Shown piece by piece: positions 1 through 5,452 of a stretch of DNA of 9,586 bases. This DNA comes from an uncultured Selenomonadaceae bacterium (lineage in GTDB: Bacteria; Bacillota; Negativicutes; Selenomonadales; Selenomonadaceae): assembly GCA_905236785.1 (NCBI GenBank), contig CAJOQC010000168.1, positions 1-9,586 of the forward strand, given 5' to 3'. The notes under the pieces are model-generated. The model was not told the origin of the DNA. It saw nothing but the letters and a program-made list of their open reading frames with translations, and did not search any database. Both the position numbers and the translations under genes were made by a program. Every line of letters starts with the position of its first letter. Positions within the stretch are counted from its first letter, which is position 1.

Positions 1-2
1 CC

Positions 3-1064
3 CGCGAGCCGAAAACATTGGGCGAAGCGTTGCGTTCCCTGGGGCTTCCTCCTTTGGGCAAAAAAATTCATTTCACGTTAAACAACACGCCCACGCAATA
101 CACCTGTACACCCCATATCAGCGTCAACGATATGACGGCAAACCTCAGCGACCCCATAGGCGAAGGCGACCGCATTGAGTACACGTCGGACGATGAGCCG
201 AATTTAGGCAAAGTATTAAATCTTCGAGAATCCGAAGCCTTTGTTGCGCTAAAGTACAACGGCAACGAGTGCCGCGTACCAAACGCCGGAGTGGAACTTA
301 TGATGAACGGGCGGACGGCGACCACCGGCACAATCATCGAAGAAGGCGCGATAGTCCGCTTTAAGAAAAATCTTCGTGCGGCAACAACGGTGAGCGATGC
401 GCTATTGGCCGTCGATTTTCACCCGCCCGCCGCCACGAGCCGCATGAAGTTTACGTTGCTTGTCAATAAACACCCCGCCGAATTTACCGACCCGGTGAAA
501 AACGGCGACACTCTCGACGTCATATTAGAGCCTATAGAACGTCAGCCTTTCCATGAACGGCGCAAAGAAGCAACCGCCGAAGTTAAGGAAACGCCGGAAA
601 TCAAAAACGCCGAAGAAAAGAAAATCGAAAGCGTTAAGGAAGAACCGGCCAAAGCCGACGCAACAAAAACCCTGGCCGACACGCCCGCAACAGCGCAAAA
701 AAGCGCGGACGACGCGCCCAAGGAACAATCAGAGGCCATAAAGTCGGCGCAAAGGGCGGCGGATTTTATGGCATCGGACAAAGAAATTGAAGAGCGGGCG
801 GCAAAAATCACAGCCGACGAGAAGAAAAAAACCGTCGAAGAAACAAAGAAAATCGACATTGCTTCCTCCATAGCCGCCATACCTACGCCGAAGAAAGAAA
901 ATGCCGACGCCCCCGGCGGTTTTGCCCGCTGGTCAAACAGAAAAAGTCGGCCGCTCCCAAATATACCGGGGCTATCCGAAGCAATCGAGGCGGCGCATAA
1001 CGGCGAACAATCGAGCGACAAAAACAAACGGGTGTCAATCGCCAATTTTATAAAACACGAGTAG
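3..1064 (+). CDS. C-terminal part of a protein with beta-grasp-like repeats and a charged tail (5' end outside window)
   Basis: The frame is open to the left edge. A TTG at 18 is possible but has no ribosome binding site, so I treat the gene as truncated by the window; 353 residues are visible. Three short related stretches, at about visible residues 20-60, 97-122 and 148-178, share a pattern of hydrophobic strand, short turn, then Gly-Asp/Glu-Gly before another strand ('IGEGDRIEY', 'IEEGAIVRF', 'VKNGDTLDVIL'). They look like degenerate ubiquitin-like/beta-grasp repeats. Residues about 182-290 are Lys/Glu/Ala-rich low complexity, probably extended or coiled coil. The last 50 residues are less biased and may be a conserved tail. 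No signal peptide or membrane segment is visible. I have an unverified impression that this resembles the tail of FtsA-like actin-fold proteins of Negativicutes; the ATPase domain would lie upstream. The palindrome at 1075-1102, followed by TTTT, could double as a weak terminator for it. Confidence 0.75.
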   Translation, partial: REPKTLGEALRSLGLPPLGKKIHFTLNNTPTQYTCTPHISVNDMTANLSDPIGEGDRIEYTSDDEPNLGKVLNLRESEAFVALKYNGNECRVPNAGVELMMNGRTATTGTIIEEGAIVRFKKNLRAATTVSDALLAVDFHPPAATSRMKFTLLVNKHPAEFTDPVKNGDTLDVILEPIERQPFHERRKEATAEVKETPEIKNAEEKKIESVKEEPAKADATKTLADTPATAQKSADDAPKEQSEAIKSAQRAADFMASDKEIEERAAKITADEKKKTVEETKKIDIASSIAAIPTPKKENADAPGGFARWSNRKSRPLPNIPGLSEAIEAAHNGEQSSDKNKRVSIANFIKHE

Positions 1065-1074
1065 GACATATTTC

Positions 1075-1102
1075 AAATCATGTATTCCTGTATACATGGT
1101 TT
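1075..1102. promoter_or_regulatory. Palindromic operator upstream of the glnA promoter (GTA-N8-TAC type)
   Basis: The core is CATGTAT (1079-1085), six bases TCCTGT, then ATACATG (1092-1098). Outer pairs extend it to about 11 bp per arm with one G-T. The core TGTAT-N6-ATACA has the 16-bp, N6-spaced layout of CRP/FNR-family sites and contains GTA-N8-TAC, the core known for the cyanobacterial nitrogen regulator NtcA. Its centre, 1088.5, lies 21.5 bp upstream of the first base of the predicted -35 box. The palindrome ahead of the response-regulator gene has the same geometry. The binding protein is not encoded in the window. It could instead act as a weak terminator hairpin for the preceding gene. 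Confidence 0.6.
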
Positions 1103-1109
1103 TAAGGAA

Positions 1110-1138
1110 TTGTAAATCCTCTTTTCCTGTGATAACAT
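1110..1138 (+). promoter_or_regulatory. Predicted sigma-70-type promoter of glnA
   Basis: The -35 box is TTGTAA (1110-1115) and the -10 box is TAACAT (1133-1138), with a 17-bp spacer. Transcription would start near 1145, giving a leader of about 94 nt that contains the terminator hairpin at 1171-1221. The boxes are imperfect. The support is the correct spacing and the identical offset from an upstream palindrome seen again at the second promoter in this window. Confidence 0.55.
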
Positions 1139-1161
1139 AACCTGCGTCAACGAAATATCAT

Positions 1162-1175
1162 CGGCAATGAGGCCG
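1162..1175 (+). promoter_or_regulatory. Putative ANTAR-binding hexaloop hairpin (P2-like) in the glnA leader
   Basis: The arms CGGC (1162-1165) and GCCG (1172-1175) enclose a six-base loop AATGAG, which has A at loop position 1 and G at position 4. That loop rule is known for RNA targets of ANTAR antiterminators such as EutV. The 3' arm is also the beginning of the 5' arm of the leader terminator, so the two structures exclude each other. A response regulator with an ANTAR domain is encoded just after glnA. I could not find a clear partner hairpin (P1) between the predicted start site and this one, so the motif is incomplete by the two-hairpin definition. Confidence 0.5.
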
Positions 1176-1221
1176 CGCAAAACAGGGGATTTTTCCCTTC
1201 GTTTTGTGCGGCCTTTGTTTT
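1171..1221 (+). terminator. Leader intrinsic terminator (attenuator) upstream of glnA
   Basis: The 5' arm GGCCGCGCAAAAC (1171-1183) pairs with GTTTTGTGCGGCC (1201-1213): 13 pairs, one of them G-U. Further G-C and G-U pairs are possible inside the loop. TTTGTTTT follows at 1214-1221, and the glnA ribosome binding site begins only three bases later. A strong terminator inside the 5' leader implies premature termination unless something prevents folding. The hexaloop hairpin at 1162-1175 overlaps the 5' arm and could be the competing structure. Confidence 0.8.
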
Positions 1222-1238
1222 ACAAAGGAGAGAATGAC

Positions 1239-3122
1239 ATGAGCGATTTGCTGTATGTGATTAAAGCCAATTCCACCCACGAAGAAATAAGAACGCAGCT
1301 AAATGAACACCCGGAAATTAAATTCGTATCCTTGGTGGGCATCGACATGGCCGGCAACGATACCGACGAAAAAATCCCCATGGAACTTTTCCTAAAGGAT
1401 ATGGACGATTTTTACGCAGGGCGCGCCGTGCAGACCGATGGTTCAAGCGTGGTGCTGACGGGTATCGCCACCTTAAACAACGCAAAGGTTGATATGCCCG
1501 TGGACAGCTCCGTTAATTGGTTCGTGGATTATAACATGGAAAACTACGACGAAGAAACCAACAAACCTATCGGTACATTGCGGATTCCCGCCTTTTTAAT
1601 TCACGAAGGCAAGCGCGTTGATTCCCGCGCCGTTCTTGCCGACACTCTTGCCTTTGTCAAAGACGAATTGCTGAAGGTTTTTGCCGCCAAGCCGCAGATT
1701 GCGGGATTGCCCGCAAACGGCGCGGATATTGCGGATATTGAGTTTACTTCCGCCACGGAGCTTGAGTTTTGGGTCAAGACTCCTCTTGAAGAAGCCAATA
1801 TAGAAGAGATGAGCGCGAGCCAAGTAATGCAGGAGCAATATTGGGAGCGTACCCATGGTGCGGTGCGGACGGCTCTTGAAACCTGTGTGTTGGAACTAAA
1901 CAAATATGGTCTTAACGTCGAAATGGGTCATAAGGAAGTAGGCGGCTTAAAGGCGCAGATTGACGAAAGCGGGCGGCTTTTGCACGTTTGCGAGCAAATT
2001 GAAATTGATTGGCGTTTTGCCGACGCGTTGCAGGCGGCGGACAACGAAGTCTTTGTGCGGACGGTAGTGCGGGAAGTTTTTCGCAACATGGGTCTTGAGG
2101 TCAGCTTTAAGGCTAAACCCATGATAGGGCTGGCGGGCAACGGCGAGCATACTCATATCGGCATGGCGGCGGTGTTGAAAGACGGCAAAAAGATAAATCT
2201 GTTTTCCGCCGCCGAACCGACGAAGGACTTTATGAGCGCGGTGGGGTACGGCGCGATTATGGGTCTACTTAAAAATTACGAAGTTATAAACCCATTTGTG
2301 TCGGCCACCAACGACTCGTTAAATCGTCTAAAACCCGGCTTTGAAGCTCCCGTGTGCATTGTGACGAGTTTGGGGCATACGCCGCAAATTCCTTCACGCA
2401 ACCGAACGATTTTGGCGGGGCTTATCCGCGATATTCATAATCCTTTTGCCACCCGTTTCGAGCTTCGCGCTTGCAACCCCTACACGAACACATATCTTGC
2501 TTTGGCGGCGGTTTATTCGGCGGTGTTGGACGGCGTAAAAATCGCGGTGCATCACACCACGGAGGAACTTTTGGCGGAACTTTCCAAAAAGCCCGGCGAG
2601 AGCGGCTTTTACCTTCAAAAAGAACGCGCCTACAGAAGCGAAAACGACGTGTTTGAAGATTACACCGACGAAGAGCGGGACAAACTTTTCGGCAAGCCCC
2701 CCGCAACCGTTTGGGAAAATATGCAAAACTTTGAGGAATATCCCGACAAAAAGGCAGTCATCATGGCGAGCGGCGCATTGCGTAAAGAGATAATCGACGC
2801 CTTTAAGGCCGGTGCGCTCCTTCGTTGGAAAACGGAGCTTATTGCCCGTATAATTCCCGAAAATCGCGACATTGTGCGAAACGCCAAAGAAATAACCTCC
2901 GACATAGTGTCCGACAAAGACGCTCATGATTTACAAAGAATTAACGCCCTGCGCCAAAAACTTGCCAAAGACAGTCTGGACAAGAAATCGCTCTTTACCC
3001 GCCTAATCGACGCGCTGAACGCCAAGGACTATGGCACGGCCTCAAAATTGCAGGTTGAAATGTATGACTGTATGGAAGAATTAAAAGCATTGTACGACGC
3101 TTACAAGAAAAACATGATTTAG
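1239..3122 (+). CDS. glnA: Glutamine synthetase, long form
   Basis: This is a cytoplasmic enzyme expected to make glutamine from glutamate, ammonia and ATP. I chose the ATG at 1239 because AAAGGAG (1224-1230) lies 8 nt upstream; the in-frame ATG at 1167 falls inside the leader terminator. The product has 627 residues, longer than the usual GSI (about 440-470) and shorter than typical GSIII (about 700-730). The catalytic core shows ELE at 174-176, HKEVGG around E233, NGEHTH with H304, RLKPGFEAP with R363 and E369, RNRT at 387-390 and FELR with E408 and R410. These match the metal- and substrate-binding motifs of the family. Two expected features differ: the second Glu after the HEV motif is Gln240, and no NRSA motif follows the EAP segment. 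The C-terminal 150 or so residues are a helical, charged extension. Control is probably by the upstream palindrome and leader terminator. Confidence 0.9.
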   Translation: MSDLLYVIKANSTHEEIRTQLNEHPEIKFVSLVGIDMAGNDTDEKIPMELFLKDMDDFYAGRAVQTDGSSVVLTGIATLNNAKVDMPVDSSVNWFVDYNMENYDEETNKPIGTLRIPAFLIHEGKRVDSRAVLADTLAFVKDELLKVFAAKPQIAGLPANGADIADIEFTSATELEFWVKTPLEEANIEEMSASQVMQEQYWERTHGAVRTALETCVLELNKYGLNVEMGHKEVGGLKAQIDESGRLLHVCEQIEIDWRFADALQAADNEVFVRTVVREVFRNMGLEVSFKAKPMIGLAGNGEHTHIGMAAVLKDGKKINLFSAAEPTKDFMSAVGYGAIMGLLKNYEVINPFVSATNDSLNRLKPGFEAPVCIVTSLGHTPQIPSRNRTILAGLIRDIHNPFATRFELRACNPYTNTYLALAAVYSAVLDGVKIAVHHTTEELLAELSKKPGESGFYLQKERAYRSENDVFEDYTDEERDKLFGKPPATVWENMQNFEEYPDKKAVIMASGALRKEIIDAFKAGALLRWKTELIARIIPENRDIVRNAKEITSDIVSDKDAHDLQRINALRQKLAKDSLDKKSLFTRLIDALNAKDYGTASKLQVEMYDCMEELKALYDAYKKNMI

Positions 3123-3127
3123 TCTTA

Positions 3128-3185
3128 TGGTAACCTCTAAAAACCCTCCGTCAGCCCTGAGGGCTGCCACCTCCCCAAGAGGGGA
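3128..3185. repeat. Dispersed intergenic repeat, copy 1
   Basis: Positions 3132-3170 match 9546-9586 with one substitution and a 2-base gap. The unit carries a perfect small hairpin CAGCCC-TGA-GGGCTG (3152-3166). Copy 1 continues into a second one, TCCCC-AAGA-GGGGA (3172-3185). No T-run follows, so it is not a convincing terminator. It encodes no protein, and both copies lie between genes, which suggests a non-autonomous palindromic repeat present in many copies in the genome. Its true ends cannot be set because copy 2 is cut by the window. Confidence 0.7.
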
Positions 3186-3208
3186 TGCTTAAAATCAGCC
3201 CTTATCTC

Positions 3209-3225
3209 GGAGGAGGAGGAGGAGG
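3209..3225 (+). repeat. GGA trinucleotide tract
   Basis: GGA is repeated five times and followed by GG. The tract looks like several overlapping Shine-Dalgarno sequences, but no credible start codon follows at the right distance. The next ATG, at 3246, is about 20 nt away and opens only an 18-codon frame. It may be a slippage-prone microsatellite at the edge of the dispersed repeat. Confidence 0.6.
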
Positions 3226-3275
3226 TATAAAGCAAGTTTTTAGATATGCCCCTTATAATCTTCCTTCAGGCGTTG

Positions 3276-3307
3276 CCGCATCATGTATACAGATATACAT
3301 GATGCGG
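3276..3307. promoter_or_regulatory. Palindromic operator upstream of the ANTAR regulator gene
   Basis: The arms CCGCATCATGTAT (3276-3288) and ATACATGATGCGG (3295-3307) are perfect 13-bp inverted copies around a 6-base centre ACAGAT. The inner CATGTAT-N6-ATACATG is identical in arms and spacing to the site upstream of glnA. Its centre, 3291.5, is again 21.5 bp before the predicted -35 box. This fits a dimeric CRP/FNR-type activator site centred near -56.5. If instead transcribed by read-through from glnA, the same sequence would form a stable RNA hairpin whose loop ACAGAT happens to obey the ANTAR A-x-x-G rule. Confidence 0.65.
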
Positions 3308-3312
3308 TAGTA

Positions 3313-3341
3313 TTGATAAAATTTTTAAGGATAATTACAAT
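3313..3341 (+). promoter_or_regulatory. Predicted sigma-70-type promoter of the regulator-GOGAT operon
   Basis: The -35 box is TTGATA (3313-3318) and the -10 box is TACAAT (3336-3341), with a 17-bp spacer; both are one or two bases from consensus. Transcription would begin near 3348, so the ribosome binding site GAGGTGG would lie at the very 5' end of the message, giving a short leader. I saw no terminator between glnA and this promoter, so read-through from glnA is also possible. Confidence 0.6.
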
Positions 3342-3359
3342 AACCGCGAGGTGGTTCTT

Positions 3360-3938
3360 ATGCCCGCCGTTGCAGTCAAAATCGTGATTGAGGAAACTCG
3401 CGCCCTTGCGCGGGAAATTTTGCAAAAAGCCAATTTCCCCGCGCAGCTTATTGAGGCGCGGTACGGCAAACAGGCAATCGCCCTCACGCGAAAATTTGCC
3501 CCTGACTTGGTGATAATCGACATGGACGCGCCGGGAGCGTCGGAGGCTGTGACGCAAATATCAAGCGAACATCTTGCGCCCATGCTTCTTCTTACGTCCT
3601 TTACGAAACCGTTGGCAAGTTTTCGCGAAAAGTCCGGCGTTTTGGCGTGTCTTAATAAATCGGTGGACGAGCGGAGTTTTTTGGCGACGGCGCAAATTGC
3701 CCTTTCCCGTTGGCGGGAAATGAAGGCATTGGCGGAAGAACTTTCAGAGTTAAAGGAAGCCTTGGCGACGCGAAAGCTCACCGACCGCGCCAAAGGCATA
3801 CTTATGGAGCGGTATCACATCAGCGAAGAAGAAAGTTATCGCCGTATACAAAAGTATGCCATGAAGAAACGCCTCACCGTAAAAAAAGTGGCCGAAGCAA
3901 TAATCACGGCAAAATCAAAGAGTACAAATTCTTGTTGA
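3360..3938 (+). CDS. ANTAR-domain response regulator, probable antiterminator (NitR-like)
   Basis: The product has 192 residues from the ATG at 3360, which sits 5 nt after GAGGTGG (3348-3354); the in-frame GTG at 3351 lies inside that site and is less likely. Residues 1-115 form a receiver-like domain: an acidic pair E11-E12, Asp54 in 'DLVIIDMD' as the likely phosphoacceptor, Thr79 in 'LLLTS' and Lys100 in 'LNKSV'. A helical linker leads into an ANTAR domain at about residues 125-185, with the typical 'DRAKGILMERY' and 'SEEESYRRIQ' segments. ANTAR proteins bind hexaloop RNA hairpins and block terminators. In Clostridium saccharobutylicum an ANTAR regulator, NitR, lies between glnA and the glutamate synthase genes, the same context as here. 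The likely target is the glnA leader. A cognate sensor kinase is not in the window. Confidence 0.9.
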   Translation: MPAVAVKIVIEETRALAREILQKANFPAQLIEARYGKQAIALTRKFAPDLVIIDMDAPGASEAVTQISSEHLAPMLLLTSFTKPLASFREKSGVLACLNKSVDERSFLATAQIALSRWREMKALAEELSELKEALATRKLTDRAKGILMERYHISEEESYRRIQKYAMKKRLTVKKVAEAIITAKSKSTNSC

Positions 3939-3967
3939 TCAAGTATTTGCTAAGGAGATTGATAATT

Positions 3968-4321
3968 ATGATGGCGCTTAATTTCCGTGCAGGCAAACAC
4001 AAAAAGATGCTCATGGAACGCAGAAAAAAATGTACCGTGCGCCTTGGGGACGTAAGCGGCACATTCCCCGAAGGTTCGGTGGTTTGGATTACGGCGGGGC
4101 AAGAAGGCGAGCCGAAAGAAAAGCTCTACACCGCCTATCTTGACAAAGTGCGGGTTAAAACCATGGGTACGTTAAGCACTATTGACTTAGAGAACCAAAA
4201 CCCGGACATAAGCACCCGCGAAGCGTTGATAACGGATTTTGAACATATTTACAACCGTCGCATAAGCCCCGAGGACACGGTGACGGTAATTTATTTCACG
4301 GAAGTCGTCGCGCCGCTGTAG
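3968..4321 (+). CDS. Small ASCH/PUA-like domain protein of unknown role
   Basis: The product has 117 residues from ATG 3968, with AAGGAG (3952-3957) upstream; the frame extends further 5' but there overlaps the regulator gene and has no ribosome binding site. It lies 29 nt after the regulator gene and 24 nt before the amidotransferase gene, so it belongs to the operon. The N-terminal pattern 'LNFRAGKHKKML' followed by 'CTVRLGD', then a Gly-rich turn and a hydrophobic strand 'SVVWITAG', resembles ASCH domains, a branch of the PUA-like fold often linked to RNA binding. The second half keeps strand-like segments and ends in 'VTVIYFTEV'. The assignment is by pattern only. No catalytic residue can be named. 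An RNA-linked regulatory role in nitrogen control is speculation from context. Confidence 0.7.
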   Translation: MMALNFRAGKHKKMLMERRKKCTVRLGDVSGTFPEGSVVWITAGQEGEPKEKLYTAYLDKVRVKTMGTLSTIDLENQNPDISTREALITDFEHIYNRRISPEDTVTVIYFTEVVAPL

Positions 4322-4345
4322 AATTTGTGTTAGGAGAGATTACCA

Positions 4346-5452
4346 TTGTGTAGGATAGGTTCGATAAAGAGCAAAACGCCGGTGCAACCTTCGGTTGTGT
4401 TGCGGCTCATGTTGCCGCAACAGGAAGGGCATGACAACTCAGGCTTTGCCATGGTTATGCAGGATTTATACGGCATTTTTTCACCCTATAAAGATAAACC
4501 CCTTCTGTCCCTTGTTTGCACACAAAAGGGCAACCGCTTGGTGGAAGATTACATGGACGCTCATAACTTCACCAAACTTGCCGAATGGTTGCCTGTGCCC
4601 AACAAACAACCGGGGCTTGACATACAAGCCATGCCCTATTACGTCTTTAGAAACTACGATTACCCGGAAGATGCCGCGCTGATGACGGAAGCGGAAAAGG
4701 AAAATCTTTTGCTTGACACTCGCTTGGCCTTGCGGAAAATTTTGGAAAAGGATAATCAAGGCTATGTTTATTCTTTTTGGCCTGACGTTTTGACCCTGAA
4801 GGAAATAGGCGACCCCAGCGATATAGCCACTTATTTTCGCCTTTGGGAGGACAACGGCTGTTTGGCGGCAAAGTCTGTCGTTGCCCAATGCCGACAAAAT
4901 ACCAATTATGACATTGTTCGCTATGCGGCGCATCCTTTTTTCCTTCAAGGCTACACCCTTTGCGCCAACGGCGAGAACACTTTTTACACGAAAAACAAGA
5001 ATTTTCAAAGTTCCCTGCATCGCGGCTATATCGGCTTTGAATCGGACTCCCAATGCTTTTTGAATACACTTCATTATGTTCACCATGAACTGAAATGGCC
5101 TTTGGTTTATTATAAACACACCATAACCCCGTTGCCCTTTGAGGAAATAAATCGGCGCGACGACCGCGAAGTTCTTTTGGGTATCCGCGAATCATTGGCT
5201 AATCTTGAAATTAACGGGCCAAATACCGTTATCGGCGTTTTGCCCGACGGAAATATGATTACTTGTTGCGATTCAAAAAAATTGCGGCCTGTCGTGGTGG
5301 GGCGCGACGACAACATGGCGGTTATTTCTTCGGAAGTTTGCGGCATAAACGAAATACTTCCAAATCGCGACCAAACCCGCGACATTTACCCCAACGAGCG
5401 GGAGGTCGTCCTAATCGACAATGAGTTGGAGGTGACGAGATGGAAGCAGTAA
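4346..5452 (+). CDS. Glutamate synthase glutamine amidotransferase subunit (GltB1-like)
   Basis: The product is a 368-residue class II (Ntn-hydrolase) glutaminase subunit that would release ammonia from glutamine for the synthase subunit. The start is TTG 4346, with TAGGAGAGA 8 nt upstream. It puts Cys at position 2, the N-terminal nucleophile of this family after Met removal, which strongly supports the unusual start. 'GHDNSG' near residue 31 matches the amidotransferase RGHDS motif. 'CANGE' at 206-210 matches the HNGE segment, with Asn208 and Gly209 conserved and His replaced by Ala. A later 'KKLRPVVVG' followed by 'ISSE' matches the conserved end of the domain. In most bacteria this is the N-terminal third of GltB; a free-standing protein is typical of archaeal-type glutamate synthases. 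It overlaps the next gene by 13 nt, suggesting translational coupling. Confidence 0.88.
   Translation: MCRIGSIKSKTPVQPSVVLRLMLPQQEGHDNSGFAMVMQDLYGIFSPYKDKPLLSLVCTQKGNRLVEDYMDAHNFTKLAEWLPVPNKQPGLDIQAMPYYVFRNYDYPEDAALMTEAEKENLLLDTRLALRKILEKDNQGYVYSFWPDVLTLKEIGDPSDIATYFRLWEDNGCLAAKSVVAQCRQNTNYDIVRYAAHPFFLQGYTLCANGENTFYTKNKNFQSSLHRGYIGFESDSQCFLNTLHYVHHELKWPLVYYKHTITPLPFEEINRRDDREVLLGIRESLANLEINGPNTVIGVLPDGNMITCCDSKKLRPVVVGRDDNMAVISSEVCGINEILPNRDQTRDIYPNEREVVLIDNELEVTRWKQ

Noticed and set aside
1081..1097. GlnR/TnrA-type operator upstream of glnA
   Set aside because: The known consensus TGTNA-N7-TNACA is 17 bp; the site here has TGT and ACA separated by 10 bases instead of 11, and the second copy has the same 16-bp length.
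1167..1238. N-terminal extension of glutamine synthetase from the in-frame ATG at 1167
   Set aside because: This ATG lies in the hexaloop before the leader terminator and has no ribosome binding site, and the stretch encodes the hairpin arms. AAAGGAG sits correctly before the ATG at 1239.
2394..2927. Long antisense frame across the glutamine synthetase gene
   Set aside because: It mirrors a conserved enzyme on the other strand, has cysteine/arginine-rich composition typical of shadow frames, and shows no ribosome binding site.
3152..3185. Rho-independent terminator after glnA
   Set aside because: Two small hairpins are present but neither is followed by a T-run, and the same hairpin occurs in a second repeat copy just after a genuine terminator, so it belongs to the repeat.
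3246..3302. 18-codon leader peptide after the GGA tract
   Set aside because: The distance from the purine tract to the ATG is about 20 nt, too long for initiation, and the frame runs straight through the palindrome. There is no biased codon run that would suggest attenuation.
3710..3967. Upstream extension of the small ASCH-like protein
   Set aside because: It overlaps the ANTAR domain coding region in another frame and is basic and low in hydrophobic pattern. The ribosome binding site at 3952 supports the start at 3968.
4481..5119. 212-codon antisense frame across the amidotransferase gene
   Set aside because: The opposite strand carries clear amidotransferase motifs, and no family resemblance or ribosome binding site was seen in the antisense product.
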